A stretch of 59,779 nt of DNA from Ruminococcus sp. (GCA_022779485.1 JALFTC010000016.1:1-59779); one strand, 5' to 3'; numbered from the stretch's first letter, positions 1-9,582 are shown. The notes: generated from the letters alone by a model not told the origin. Numbers and translations: made by a program.

Positions 1-38
1 TCTCTTTCTGATAGTGTAAAATGTGTATATGACTTCAT
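1..38 (-). CDS. IS30-like transposase, first 12 codons only (cut by window edge)
   Basis: Reverse-strand reading starts at the ATG complement at 36-38, behind a strong GGAGG ribosome binding site (about 43-48), and gives MKSYTHFTLSER before the window ends. This N-terminus resembles IS30-family transposases, which open with a Tyr-Thr-His-Leu-Thr-like stretch followed by Glu-Arg and then a helix-turn-helix. Only 12 residues are visible, so the family call is tentative. The inverted repeat around it fits the end of an insertion sequence. Confidence 0.45.
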   Translation of the reverse strand, partial: MKSYTHFTLSER

Positions 39-83
39 GGTAACCTCCGTGTTGTGTTTGTGTGGTAACTTACATTTTACACT
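13..83. repeat. 12-bp perfect inverted repeat at the IS edge
   Basis: AGTGTAAAATGT at 13-24 is exactly inverted as ACATTTTACACT at 72-83. The left arm lies inside the transposase start and the right arm lies upstream of it. The right arm may be part of a terminal repeat of the element, or the pair may form a hairpin over the transposase ribosome binding site that limits translation. No target duplication can be checked because the other end is outside the window. Confidence 0.45.
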
Positions 84-144
84 TTGGTTGCTGTGAAGTC
101 TATATTTATTTTTGGTGTTGCACTTGATATTATAATCTGCCCAG

Positions 145-222
145 CCCCCTCATCCGAGGGAGCCTTTGTTTCACTAACATTTCCCTTAACAAGGGAATAC
201 CTCATCCGATGGAACCTTTGTT
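145..222. repeat. Fragments of a dispersed palindromic repeat (family A)
   Basis: Two pieces at about 145-170 and 200-222 contain CCTCATCCGA followed by GGAGCCTTTGTT or GGAACCTTTGTT. The same words occur in the longer copies at 17,440-17,680 and 44,105-44,410. They are separated by a small TTCCCTT/AAGGGAA inverted repeat. These look like decayed ends of the same non-coding element. Confidence 0.5.
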
Positions 223-245
223 AAATCTAATTTAAGGTGGTTATT

Positions 246-431
246 ATGTCAAAGAAAAATAATAGATTTGAGATTTCGGAAAAGGAAGGAAGTTCACTTA
301 AAGACGCTGGTTTGGTTCAAATTATTGTCGACAAGCAAACCGGGGTTAATTATTTGTGGGTGAAATCAGGATATGCAGGTGGATTGACCCCATTACTTGA
401 TGAAGAGGGTAAACCGATTATTACAAAGTAA
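246..431 (+). CDS. Small DUF6440-like protein
   Basis: A 61-residue protein. The ATG at 246 is preferred over the in-frame GTG at 237 because the AAGGTGG ribosome binding site overlaps that GTG. The C-terminal half has the pattern IIVDKxTGVNYL...GGLTPLLDEEGKP, which I recognise from the small DUF6440 family: a single compact domain of unknown function found in many Firmicutes. There is no signal peptide, membrane segment or obvious catalytic motif. It stands alone between repeat debris and a terminator and points away from the transposase edge. The function is unknown and the family call rests on remembered sequence pattern. Confidence 0.72.
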   Translation: MSKKNNRFEISEKEGSSLKDAGLVQIIVDKQTGVNYLWVKSGYAGGLTPLLDEEGKPIITK

Positions 432-496
432 AATAATATTTTAAGGTACAACTATCGGTTTGTAGTGCTAAATACAAATTAAAAAGTATAAATTAA

Positions 497-527
497 ACCC
501 CTAACTGACTTTTGGTCGGTTAGGGGT
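497..527. terminator. Hairpin between convergent genes
   Basis: ACCCCTAACTGAC and GGTCGGTTAGGGGT form a 12-13 bp stem with a four-base TTTT loop. A short AT-rich tail lies on both sides, so it can serve both the DUF6440 gene (+) and the surface-protein gene (-) that converge here. Confidence 0.6.
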
Positions 528-560
528 AAAATTTTTGTTATTCACATAGTGTAATTTGAT

Positions 561-1784
561 TTATTTCTTCCTATTAACTGTAACGCTCTTAACAGCGCTG
601 TTGTAGGCTACCTTATTTACTGTTGCAGTACCGTAAACTCTGAAATATGTTTTGCCCTTTGGAACTGATGTCTTATAGGATGTTCCTGTTGTTTTCTTAA
701 CTGTTTTCCAAGCTTTGCCAACCTTTTTCTGTACAACATAAGTTTTGGCGCCGTTTGACTTTGTCCATTTAATAGTTGCCTTTTTGCCCTTAACGCTTGC
801 AGATGCCTTTGCAATGCTTGCAGGGTTAATTTTGAAAGTCTTTGTAACTGAACCTATTGTCTGACCTTTGCCTGTCACTGTCATTGTGGCTGTGCCAACC
901 TTTGTGTTGTTCTTGTATGACAATATGTAGCTTGCAGGGTCGTAACCTGCCTTAACTGTCAGACCGCTCTGTCTTACAGCCTTGCCTGTGTAAGTCTTGT
1001 TCTTAACACCTTCAACACTTGCTGTGTATTTGTTAAGGCAAAGTCCGTATGCGTCAAATTCAAAACCGTTTACATCATAAAAATTCACGCTGAGATATGC
1101 GTTTTTGTCATTATTGGTGTATGTTATGTTAAACTGTTTCTTGCTGTCAAGTGTAACAGGATTTCCGCAAACTCTTGTTGTAATACCGCCGGTAAAGCCA
1201 TAGTTTGTAGTGTGAGCTTTAATGGATTGACACTCATCAATAGTGTTAAGCTTATATGTTACTGTACGGTTAGCATTAGTCTTAACATATTTGAGAGTAC
1301 CGAATTTTGTAGCCTTGCTCATTTTACCAAGGAAGAGGTAGAATGTATCTTCTTTATCATAATTTGTGGAAGTCTTGATAAAGTAAGTACCCTTAGCAAC
1401 CTTTGCAAAGAATGCTCTGTCGTTATTTTCGGAAGTCTGCACATCTAATTTATTTGTGCATAGAACATCTCTGTAAATTTCAAAAGATGCATCGTGTTTC
1501 CAAGAATAATCAGCCAGCTTGCCATATGCATAAGAAATTAATATATATGCGTCGTCACTTACGGTGAATGAGTAGGTCTTGCTCCAGTCGTTTGCTGTTG
1601 TAGTAGCCTGTAATGTTGCTTTACCAAGGTTAACATCCTGTGTAAATGCCGATGTTGTCTTGTAGGTTGGTATAGCAGTAATATTTTCTGTTGTTGTTTC
1701 GGCAAATGCTGTTGATGTACCTGCCACAGCCATACAGCTGATAGCAATAACAAGTGCCAAAATAATTGATAATGTCTTTTTCAT
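561..1784 (-). CDS. Secreted surface protein with Big/MBG-like and Fn3-like domains
   Basis: 407 residues with a clear signal peptide (MKK, hydrophobic core, cleavage near residue 28 after TAFA) behind AGGAGGT. Residues about 45-170 form a beta-rich domain resembling bacterial pre-peptidase C-terminal (PPC) modules. Residues about 250-320 (YTGKAV...YDPASYILSYKNNTKVGTATMTVTGKG) match the repeated Ig-like/MBG-type module of clostridial surface proteins. The last 85 residues look like a fibronectin III-like domain (KGKKATIKWTKSNGAKTYVVQKK). No catalytic motif or LPXTG anchor is visible. It may be a secreted binding protein near the amylases, but a link to starch is only inferred from position. 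Confidence 0.7.
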   Translation of the reverse strand: MKKTLSIILALVIAISCMAVAGTSTAFAETTTENITAIPTYKTTSAFTQDVNLGKATLQATTTANDWSKTYSFTVSDDAYILISYAYGKLADYSWKHDASFEIYRDVLCTNKLDVQTSENNDRAFFAKVAKGTYFIKTSTNYDKEDTFYLFLGKMSKATKFGTLKYVKTNANRTVTYKLNTIDECQSIKAHTTNYGFTGGITTRVCGNPVTLDSKKQFNITYTNNDKNAYLSVNFYDVNGFEFDAYGLCLNKYTASVEGVKNKTYTGKAVRQSGLTVKAGYDPASYILSYKNNTKVGTATMTVTGKGQTIGSVTKTFKINPASIAKASASVKGKKATIKWTKSNGAKTYVVQKKVGKAWKTVKKTTGTSYKTSVPKGKTYFRVYGTATVNKVAYNSAVKSVTVNRKK

Positions 1785-1806
1785 AATTGTTTTACCTCCT
1801 GTGTAT

Positions 1807-1982
1807 TAGGGAAACACTGAATAAATCACAATTAAAATTTATTTACACATCTTGTTTGCATATTTTCCGCCAGTTTGCCCAAAAAATCCTCACAATGCGT
1901 CAGCATTCCTGCGGTTTTTTGAACAAACTGACGAAAAATCTGACGGCACAATATGTGCAAATGATTTAATCAGTGTTTCCTT
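1807..1982. mobile_element. 172-bp foldback mini-element (family C, longest copy)
   Basis: The ends are inverted copies: GGAAACACTGAATAAATC on the left and GATTTAATCAGTGTTTCC on the right (17 of 18 positions pair). Inside lies a second long imperfect palindrome at about 1868-1935, so the whole element could fold into one long hairpin. It has no coding capacity beyond chance ORFs. The same ends occur at 31,101-31,150 and 49,575-49,630. This looks like a MITE or foldback element mobilised in trans. It fills most of the 350-bp gap between two divergently spaced genes. Confidence 0.65.
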
Positions 1983-2083
1983 AGCACTTTATAATTATAT
2001 TACTTATAAACAAAAATTCCTATTGACTAAATGTGAAATATTTTTTTTAAATACTCCTTTATGTTGTTGAATATATACAACTA

Positions 2084-2120
2084 AAAAAGTGTTAAGGGCG
2101 TTTCCTTTTGGAACGCCCTT
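2084..2120 (-). terminator. Rho-independent terminator of the CBM26 amylase
   Basis: On the reverse strand AAGGGCGTTCC pairs with GGAAACGCCCTT across a short loop, followed by a T-rich run. It sits 14 bp beyond the stop codon. Confidence 0.85.
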
Positions 2121-2134
2121 ATACTAATTACTAA

Positions 2135-5104
2135 TTAAAAATGTGTTATTTTCTTTGCAATATACTTTTGAATCATTGTTGCGTCTCTGACACTAATTTC
2201 TCCGTCTTTATTAACATCGCAGTTTTTCTGCACAATGCTGACAGGTGATCCGACACAATACTTTTGCACAGCTGTTACATCCCTAACATCAATTTTCTTG
2301 TCACCGTTTGTATCACCCAACATACTAATATCCATAGGGCTTGTTGAAGTGGTTGGAGTTGTAGTTGTTGGAGTTGTTGTAGTTGTTGTTGCAGGTGGAG
2401 TATATGCTTCCCAGTTGCCGCTTCTGTAAATCTGGTTTGTTCCCGGAATTTGCTGGTCGCGTGTCTGATTTCCGCCCTGATTGCTGAATATGCACTTATC
2501 GTTTTCCTTAGGGAATGTGGCTGTCCATATGTCACCGTCATACTTTGTCATGGCAACACCCGGCCAGGTAACCTCACCGGAGTTTGTGGAGCCTACCCAG
2601 TAGTAAACATAAGGTGTAGAGAAATTTGTACTGCTGTTGTCAAAGTAGATTGTTGTGTAATCAGCAGGGTCATAAGGCTTTTGTGTTGTGGTAGGAATAG
2701 TCTGACCGTTGTATGGCTCCCACTTGTTACCGTAGGAGAAAATCATACTTTTACCGTTAATTTCAAGGCCTGGTGCAGAGTCAGCGGGGTATCTGTTTGG
2801 AGAACTTTTACCGGCATTGAAAATAACTCTTCCTTCCTCAAGACCTTCAGGCACTTCCATCAAATAGAAACCGGTTTTTAAGTCATATTCCATAGCCTCG
2901 CCCGGCCAAGCGCTGTTTTCAAGTGTATTTGAACCGCTTTCGTCATAGATGTAGGCATTTACCTTGTTCCACTGATACTGGCTGTTGTCAAAGTAAATTC
3001 TTGTAACGGCTGCCGGGTCCTTCTTCTTGTAGGTGTAGGACTTGTTGGATGTTTCCTCGTCATTTGAGGCTGTGATTGTAACCGTGAATTCTGCGCCAAG
3101 CTCAATATCCTCACCAACTGTAAATGTGTCGCCGTCTACAACTCTGAACGGTGTTCCGCCGTTTACGGAAACCATTGCAAAGTCTGCACCACGAAGAGAA
3201 ACAGTAAGCACCTGACTGTCGTAGAAGGAGTACTTGCCCTTTAAGCTCATATTAATGGTGGAAATAGGTCCTTCAATGAGGATTGTTCCGTTTGCACCTG
3301 AGTTGAACACAGCCTTGCCGCCCTCAACAGTAGTTGTTGTTCCGTCATAGAAGTTAGTAACGGTGCTTCCGTCAGACCAAACAGAGGAAACATTAACTGC
3401 AATATCTGTGTTCTTTGGAGCGCCGATTGTGGCGATAATGTTGTCGGCAACAGTGCCGTCGTCGTAGCTTCTTGAGAAAGTGTAGCCTGTTGATCCGTTG
3501 TATGCAGTAATCTGCTGATGGTCACCTGCACCCACAGCAACGTGTCTGTTACGGAATTGACCAACCTTTTGCCAGTGAGCAAGCTCCTCTTTGTCAATAG
3601 AATCCCAGTTCATATCACTTCTAAGAGAGTGACCGCTGCCGCCGTGACCGTCAAAGGACATTCCCGGTACAGTCTTACGGTTTGTTTCGTCACCGTAGAA
3701 AATCTGTATTCCGCCGGGAAGTAGCAGGAAAGCTGAACCTTGATAAATCATATCGTCACATCTTGCAAGGGCAGAGTCGTGGGAAGAAATGTATGTGAGA
3801 ACATTAAAGTCATCCCTTGAGTTGATGGTTGATGCGTAGTTTTGGTATTTTCCGTTGATGGCACTTGCGCCTGGAAGACAAGTTCCTGATGAATCAAAGT
3901 TAATCATTGAGTCAAAGCCACCCTCTGAATAGTAGCCGTCATATCCAACCTTGTGGTCCCAATGTTCACCTGTCATCCAGAAGTCCTCGTCCCAGTCAGC
4001 ACCGGGCTTGCCGGGATTGTTACTTCTCCAGGTTTTCAGCGCATTAACGCAGGAATCTTTTAGTTTTTTCCAAGAGGATTTTTCAACATGCTTTGCAGTG
4101 TCGCATCTGAAACCGTCAACACCGTACTGTGAAACCCACTCTGAAAGCCACTTTACAATATAGTTGGAAACTGTGTCGGAACTGCCGTACTTTGCAACTT
4201 TTTCGTTATATGTACCCTCTCTGGTCCATTTTGTCTCAAGGATTGGTGGGATTGATACACTCTTTGTAGCTTCTGTTCTAAAGTCGGGAAGACCTGCAAG
4301 TGACATTTGCAGGTCACCGCCACTGCCCTCACTATAGCCTGGAAGACCTGAACGAACCCAGTCGGGACCCCACCATTTGCCCCAGTCCTCTTCTGATGTC
4401 TTAAAGTCAATGTGGTCGTTAAGAGCGGAAACACTGTCCAGCTTGTACTTAAAGTCTAATGCACCCGGTAGAAGTGTACCATAGCCAAACTCCTCCATAT
4501 CAGCAATTGTGTTGTAGCCGGAGTGATTCATAACAATATCCATAACAATTCTGATACCGTGCTTGTGGGCGGTGTCAACAAGTGTTTGGAATTCTTCCTT
4601 AGTACCAAAGTTTGCGTCTGCCTCGGTGTAGTCAAGGACATAGTAACCGTGATATGAGTAGTGTGCAAAGCCAACGCCTGAATCAACATAGCCGTGAATC
4701 TGCTCGTATGGGGCAGAAAGCCAAATTGCATTTACCCCCAGGTCGTCAAAGTAACCTGCTTCAATTTCCTGGGTAATACCTGCAAAGTCGCCTCCGTGGA
4801 ATGTACCGGGGGCTGTGTCCCAACCTGCAAGAGGATTTCCGTTTGCATCTGTTGCACGGCCGTAGGAGTGGTCGTTGCTTGTGTTACCGTTCTTGAAACG
4901 GTCTGTAAGTAGAAAATATACAGTAGAATTGTCCCAAGAAAAGTCGTCTGCACTTGTGATTTTTGAAACTCCTGTGGAGTTTTGGTCAGCATTTGCCTTT
5001 GTGCTTTCCCTGTTAACAGTTACCGCATTTGCAGTAAAGCAGACAGAAACAACAGAAAGCAGTAGTGAAAGACAAAGTATAACCGAGATAGTTTGCTTTT
5101 TCAT
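2135..5104 (-). CDS. Secreted alpha-amylase: GH13, two CBM26-like modules, C-terminal dockerin
   Basis: 989 residues. The order is signal peptide (about 1-27), GH13 catalytic domain (about 55-520), beta-domain C, CBM26-like modules (about 700-798 and 817-902; both start IYFDN and contain WPG), Thr-rich linker (905-921) and type I dockerin (926-985). GH13 motifs: DIVMNH 189-194, GFRCDTAKH with nucleophile Asp335, acid/base Glu380 in TGEHW, and HD 442-443. The dockerin has two Ca-binding repeats (DTNGDKKIDVRD and DVNKDGEISVRD). It should cleave internal alpha-1,4 bonds of starch outside the cell and dock onto a cohesin scaffold, as in the R. bromii amylosome. It is a single-gene unit with its own terminator. 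Confidence 0.95.
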   Translation of the reverse strand: MKKQTISVILCLSLLLSVVSVCFTANAVTVNRESTKANADQNSTGVSKITSADDFSWDNSTVYFLLTDRFKNGNTSNDHSYGRATDANGNPLAGWDTAPGTFHGGDFAGITQEIEAGYFDDLGVNAIWLSAPYEQIHGYVDSGVGFAHYSYHGYYVLDYTEADANFGTKEEFQTLVDTAHKHGIRIVMDIVMNHSGYNTIADMEEFGYGTLLPGALDFKYKLDSVSALNDHIDFKTSEEDWGKWWGPDWVRSGLPGYSEGSGGDLQMSLAGLPDFRTEATKSVSIPPILETKWTREGTYNEKVAKYGSSDTVSNYIVKWLSEWVSQYGVDGFRCDTAKHVEKSSWKKLKDSCVNALKTWRSNNPGKPGADWDEDFWMTGEHWDHKVGYDGYYSEGGFDSMINFDSSGTCLPGASAINGKYQNYASTINSRDDFNVLTYISSHDSALARCDDMIYQGSAFLLLPGGIQIFYGDETNRKTVPGMSFDGHGGSGHSLRSDMNWDSIDKEELAHWQKVGQFRNRHVAVGAGDHQQITAYNGSTGYTFSRSYDDGTVADNIIATIGAPKNTDIAVNVSSVWSDGSTVTNFYDGTTTTVEGGKAVFNSGANGTILIEGPISTINMSLKGKYSFYDSQVLTVSLRGADFAMVSVNGGTPFRVVDGDTFTVGEDIELGAEFTVTITASNDEETSNKSYTYKKKDPAAVTRIYFDNSQYQWNKVNAYIYDESGSNTLENSAWPGEAMEYDLKTGFYLMEVPEGLEEGRVIFNAGKSSPNRYPADSAPGLEINGKSMIFSYGNKWEPYNGQTIPTTTQKPYDPADYTTIYFDNSSTNFSTPYVYYWVGSTNSGEVTWPGVAMTKYDGDIWTATFPKENDKCIFSNQGGNQTRDQQIPGTNQIYRSGNWEAYTPPATTTTTTPTTTTPTTSTSPMDISMLGDTNGDKKIDVRDVTAVQKYCVGSPVSIVQKNCDVNKDGEISVRDATMIQKYIAKKITHF

Positions 5105-5293
5105 AATTTCTTTCCTTTCTAAAAAATCCTAAATCAGTAAATTGGGCAATAAAGATAATCCTTTAGCCCTAATTACTCCGTATATCATTTTAACAAAATA
5201 TGGGTAAATAAATCTATTCTCTTTTTATACAATAAATAGTGTAAAAAACTGTGTACTAATACAAAATGTATGAACAGTTTGTTAAATATAAAA

Positions 5294-5321
5294 AAGGAAG
5301 TTGCCGAAAGACAACTTCCTT
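5294..5321 (-). terminator. Terminator of hppA
   Basis: AAGGAAGTTG and CAACTTCCTT form a 10-bp stem with a seven-base loop, flanked by AT-rich tails. It lies 27 bp past the hppA stop codon, with a T-rich tract on the reverse strand. Confidence 0.8.
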
Positions 5322-5347
5322 AAATTAACAACTAAATTTATAAATTC

Positions 5348-7396
5348 TTATCCAATCAAACCACTGCCGAACAGCGGAGCGAAAACAAGGCTTACAATGG
5401 TCATAAGCTTGATAAGAATGTTGATTGACGGACCTGATGTGTCCTTGAATGGGTCGCCCACAGTGTCGCCAACAACTGCGGCTTTGTGGCTTGGTGAGCC
5501 TTTACCGCCGTGGTGACCGCCCTCAATGTACTTCTTTGCGTTATCCCAAGCACCGCCTGAGTTACTCATAAAGATTGCAAGCAGAACACCTGTTGTAAGT
5601 GAGCCGGCAAGCATACCACCAAGTGCCTCTGCACCCAAAAGCACACCAACAATAACAGGGGAGATAACAGCCAAAACTCCGGGCAGTATCATCTGGTGGA
5701 GTGATGCTGTTGTGGAAATAGCAACGCAATTCTTGTAGTCAGGCTTACTCTTACCCTCTAATATGCCGGGGATAGTCTTAAACTGACGTCTAACCTCTTC
5801 AATCATCTTCTGAGCCGCCTTGCTTACGCTGTCCATTGTAAGGGAAGAGAATAGGAAAGGCAACATTCCGCCGATAAGCAGACCGATAACAACCTTGTAG
5901 TCCATAATGTTGATAGCCGTAACCCCAACCTTTTGAGCAAAGGTGAAGAACAGTGCAAGTGCTGTAAGAGCAGCAGAGCCAATGGCAAAGCCTTTTCCGA
6001 TTGCAGCAGTGGTGTTACCCACAGCGTCAAGGGAGTCTGTAATCTCTCTGACCTCTTCAGGAAGTTCGCTCATTTCTGCAATACCGCCGGCGTTGTCGGC
6101 GATTGGACCGTATGCGTCAACAGCAACTGTAATTCCTGTTGTGGACAGCATACCAACAGCAGCTAAAGCAATTCCGTAGATACCGGAGGTTCCTGCTTCT
6201 CCTGTTCCGTTAGTTACAAAATAGGCAACAAAGATGCCGATGCCTATAAGGATTATTGGGATAAGTGTACTTTGCATACCAACGGCAATACCGCTGATGA
6301 TTGTTGTTGCAGAGCCTGTTTCACTCTGCTTCGCAATTTTCTTTACAAATGGGTATTTTTCCGAGGTGTACATCTCTGTAATTGTGCCGATAATCAGTCC
6401 TACAATAAGACCTGCAATTATTGCAATGGCAAATCTGAATGAGCCAAGCATAAAGTAGCTTAATAGCACAGAAGAAATAATAACAAGTGCAGATGCTACA
6501 TAGGAGCCTGTGTTAAGTGCCTTTTGAGGATTTTTTCCGTCCTTGCCACGGACAAAGAATGTTCCGATGATGGAAGAAATAAGTCCGATAGCGGAAAGCA
6601 CACAGGGGAAAACAGCATATTTCCAAGATGCACTGCCACTGAAAGCAATAACTCCCAGTGAAATAGCAGAGATAAGTGAACCGGCATAGCTTTCGAAAAG
6701 GTCAGCACCCATACCGGCAACATCGCCAACATTGTCGCCAACATTGTCTGCTATTGTAGCAGGGTTTCGTGGGTCGTCCTCAGGTATTCCTGCCTCAACC
6801 TTACCAACAAGGTCAGCACCAACATCAGCGGCTTTGGTGTAAATACCGCCGCCAACACGGGCAAACAGGGCAATAGAGGACGCACCAAGTGAAAAACCAA
6901 ACAAAATATTGTCGTCACCTGTTAATGCGTAAATCAGGCAAACACCCAAAAGTCCAAGACCGCTTACGCACATACCCATAACTGCACCACCGCTGAATGC
7001 AACGGATAAAGCACCGTTCAGTCCTTTTTTCCTTGCGGCATTAGCGGTTCTTACATTGGCTTTTGTAGCCACACTCATACCGCAGTAGCCTGCAACGGTG
7101 GACAAAACAGCACCGCACAGGAATGCAAGGGCAGTTTTCCAGTTAAGTGTATCGTTGCCTGTTACAATACCAACAGCTGTTATTACAGCAAATATAACGG
7201 CGACAAATACAATAAGGATTTTGTATTCTGAGAATAAAAAAGCCTTTGCGCCTTCGTTGATAGATGAGGCGATTTCTTTCATTCTTTCTGTTCCGGAATC
7301 TTTTTTGCTGATTCTAAGTGCCAAAATAACGGCATAAATCAAAGCAATCACACCGCCGACGGCGGCTAAATATGTGATGATTGTACCGGTGTTCAT
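5348..7396 (-). CDS. hppA: Membrane-bound K+-dependent ion-pumping pyrophosphatase
   Basis: 682 residues, about 16 membrane helices, full family length. The substrate site is clear: [21 protein letters not shown] (split here at Asp191-Lys199 and Glu206-Asp208) and [12 protein letters not shown] (217-228). It couples PPi hydrolysis to Na+ and/or H+ export. The GNTTAA motif (460-465) has Ala where K+-independent enzymes have Lys, which is the known marker of the K+-dependent class, usually Na+-pumping. The start ATG follows GGAGGAATACTT. A good sigma-A promoter lies upstream and a terminator follows, so it is a single-gene unit. It saves energy from biosynthetic PPi in a fermenting cell. Confidence 0.96.
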   Translation of the reverse strand: MNTGTIITYLAAVGGVIALIYAVILALRISKKDSGTERMKEIASSINEGAKAFLFSEYKILIVFVAVIFAVITAVGIVTGNDTLNWKTALAFLCGAVLSTVAGYCGMSVATKANVRTANAARKKGLNGALSVAFSGGAVMGMCVSGLGLLGVCLIYALTGDDNILFGFSLGASSIALFARVGGGIYTKAADVGADLVGKVEAGIPEDDPRNPATIADNVGDNVGDVAGMGADLFESYAGSLISAISLGVIAFSGSASWKYAVFPCVLSAIGLISSIIGTFFVRGKDGKNPQKALNTGSYVASALVIISSVLLSYFMLGSFRFAIAIIAGLIVGLIIGTITEMYTSEKYPFVKKIAKQSETGSATTIISGIAVGMQSTLIPIILIGIGIFVAYFVTNGTGEAGTSGIYGIALAAVGMLSTTGITVAVDAYGPIADNAGGIAEMSELPEEVREITDSLDAVGNTTAAIGKGFAIGSAALTALALFFTFAQKVGVTAINIMDYKVVIGLLIGGMLPFLFSSLTMDSVSKAAQKMIEEVRRQFKTIPGILEGKSKPDYKNCVAISTTASLHQMILPGVLAVISPVIVGVLLGAEALGGMLAGSLTTGVLLAIFMSNSGGAWDNAKKYIEGGHHGGKGSPSHKAAVVGDTVGDPFKDTSGPSINILIKLMTIVSLVFAPLFGSGLIG

Positions 7397-7448
7397 AAGT
7401 ATTCCTCCTTAACTTAGTTTACAAAAAGTTAATAAATAGCTTTATATC

Positions 7449-7477
7449 ATTGTAACATAAACACTATGTATTATCAA
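7449..7477 (-). promoter_or_regulatory. SigmaA promoter of hppA
   Basis: On the reverse strand TTGATA (7472-7477), 17-bp spacer, TACAAT (7449-7454), about 50 bp before the hppA start codon. Confidence 0.7.
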
Positions 7478-7660
7478 GGGTAAAATAAAAAAATTGTATA
7501 ATTTATCTATATTTGTTCATTTATTGAGATTTTAAAAAATTGTAAATTTAATATTTTTTTCTTTTATAGTATTCCCAAATCTATAATAATGTTATATAAT
7601 CAAGGTGTATTAAAAACTGTTTTACCGATTGTTTTAGCGGTAAAATCACGGAGGTAAAAT

Positions 7661-9553
7661 ATGAGCAAAAAATTATTGTCTGTTTTTATGGCTCTCATTA
7701 TGCTTTTTTCAGTAATTTCCACCCTGCCGGTAGGTGCTGAAGAGGTTGAAAGTGAAGAAACCTCTGCATTGTCCACACAGGGCGTTGTAGGTGACGCTGA
7801 CAAAAGCGGTGAGGTTAATGTTAAGGACGCAACACTTATCCAAAAGATGATAAACGACCCCAAGGTGAGCGTTGATACAGATTTGTCCGATGTAAATGAA
7901 GACAGCGAGGTTAACGTAAAGGACGCAACTGCTATACAAAAGTATATCAACAAAACTGTGCGAAATTTCCCTAAAGCTGTTGATAACGACTGGAGAACAT
8001 CCTCAATAGGCTACGAGATTTTTGTCCGTTCTTTCTACGACAGCGACGGTGACGGCTGCGGTGACTTTAACGGAATTACCAAAAAGATTGATTACCTAAA
8101 GTCCCTTAATGTGGGTGTTGTATGGCTCACTCCAATAAATCCAAGTGATTCATACCACGGATACGATGTAAAAGATTATAAGGCTGTTAACGAGGATTTT
8201 GGTACTATGGAGGACTTTAACAAAATGCTTAATGCCTTCCACGAAAACGGTATTAAGGTTATTCTTGACCTTGTTGTTAACCATACCTCAAATCAGCACC
8301 AGTGGTTTAAGGATTCAAGATACAATAGAAATGACTACCGTGACTTCTATGTTTGGAGCAGTAGTGCCCCATCAGTAACCGAAAAAAGCTACTGGACATA
8401 TGATGCCGTTGCAATGATGAGATATTACTCCTGCTTTAACGGCAATATGCCTGACCTAAACTACAACAACCCAAAGGTTTGGGATGCTATTGATGATGTT
8501 GCCGACTTTTGGCTTGACAAGGGTGTTGACGGATTCAGACTTGACGCCGCAATGCACATTGACGACTGTATCACATCAAGCGGTGACCACGACGACAGCA
8601 AGGAAAATTCTATAACACATAAGTGGTGGCAGCATTTTGAAAGCCATGTAAAGGAGAAAAATCCTGACGCTTTCTGCGTTGGCGAGGTATGGCCTGAGGT
8701 TTCTATGCAGACAAATCAGGCAAAGTTCTTTGCTGACCTTGATTCTGACTTTGACTTCTTCTATATGGCTGAAATGAAGTCAATGGCAAAGGGTACAAAG
8801 AAGGTGCTGGGCAGATTTATACCGGGATATATGAGCCAAATTTATGACTTTGCAGATAAGACTCCCGATGTTTCAAAGGTTACAATAAATTCAACAATGC
8901 TGGACAACCACGATGTTAACCGTATGGCTTATGCTTTCTATACCGACTCAAAAACACAAGAAACAGCAACAGAAAGACTAAAGCTTGTTGCAAGTATTCA
9001 AATGACATCAGCCGGTATGCCTTGGATTTACTACGGTGACGAAATCGGACAAAGCGGTGGCGGTACATCAGGTTCTGCCGACCCTAACCGCCGTGAGCCT
9101 ATGGACTGGTACACTGCAAGAACAGGAACAGGTGCAACAAGAATGAACAGCATCCGTTCTTGGAATTCTTCCGAAAAGTTTACAAAAGCCGGTGACGGTA
9201 TTTCTGTTGAGGAGCAGGATGGAGTAGATGGAAGTCTGCTGGAGCATTACAGAAAGCTGACTGAAATCCGCAACAAGTACAAGATTTTCTACACAGGGGA
9301 ATACAATACTTCAATTTTTGTTGGTGACTTGGTAGCCTATACTGTAACAGATGAGTGCCGAGATTACTCTATGTTTGTACTCCACAACAACAAGACAAAA
9401 GACCTTACACTAACAGCACAGTGCGACTTTACCGACGAACTGACAGGCAAAACCTACAAAAAGGGCGACACCTACACACTAAAAGCCCTGACATCCCTAA
9501 TTGCAAAGTACACCGACACAGTACCTGTTGCAGAATATTTTGTCGAATATTAA
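7661..9553 (+). CDS. Secreted alpha-amylase with N-terminal dockerin
   Basis: 630 residues. The signal peptide (about 1-26) is followed directly by a dockerin (about 42-100; repeats DADKSGEVNVKD and DVNEDSEVNVKD, each followed by a T/A-x-IQK helix), then a GH13 domain. Catalytic motifs: DLVVNH 203-208, nucleophile Asp295 in GFRLDAAMH, acid/base Glu342 in GEVWP, and NHD 416-418. The DGDGCGDFNGI loop (129-139) fits a GH13 calcium-type loop. It has no starch-binding module, so targeting may depend on the dockerin. In the second dockerin repeat the usual Gly is Ser. The ATG follows GGAGGTAAAAT. It belongs with the amylosome-type enzymes; the product spectrum cannot be read from sequence. Confidence 0.95.
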   Translation: MSKKLLSVFMALIMLFSVISTLPVGAEEVESEETSALSTQGVVGDADKSGEVNVKDATLIQKMINDPKVSVDTDLSDVNEDSEVNVKDATAIQKYINKTVRNFPKAVDNDWRTSSIGYEIFVRSFYDSDGDGCGDFNGITKKIDYLKSLNVGVVWLTPINPSDSYHGYDVKDYKAVNEDFGTMEDFNKMLNAFHENGIKVILDLVVNHTSNQHQWFKDSRYNRNDYRDFYVWSSSAPSVTEKSYWTYDAVAMMRYYSCFNGNMPDLNYNNPKVWDAIDDVADFWLDKGVDGFRLDAAMHIDDCITSSGDHDDSKENSITHKWWQHFESHVKEKNPDAFCVGEVWPEVSMQTNQAKFFADLDSDFDFFYMAEMKSMAKGTKKVLGRFIPGYMSQIYDFADKTPDVSKVTINSTMLDNHDVNRMAYAFYTDSKTQETATERLKLVASIQMTSAGMPWIYYGDEIGQSGGGTSGSADPNRREPMDWYTARTGTGATRMNSIRSWNSSEKFTKAGDGISVEEQDGVDGSLLEHYRKLTEIRNKYKIFYTGEYNTSIFVGDLVAYTVTDECRDYSMFVLHNNKTKDLTLTAQCDFTDELTGKTYKKGDTYTLKALTSLIAKYTDTVPVAEYFVEY

Positions 9554-9557
9554 AAAA

Positions 9558-9582
9558 AGAGCAATCCACAGCGGATTGCTCT
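9558..9582. terminator. Bidirectional terminator between amylase and GH31 genes
   Basis: AGAGCAATCC and GGATTGCTCT form a 10-bp stem with ACAGC loop, followed by six T on the plus strand and preceded by seven A, so it works for both convergent genes. Confidence 0.9.

Noticed and set aside
2335..2430. Forward-strand hydrophobic ORFs opposite the amylase linker
   Set aside because: They are produced by the Thr-rich linker codons read on the opposite strand and have no start signals.
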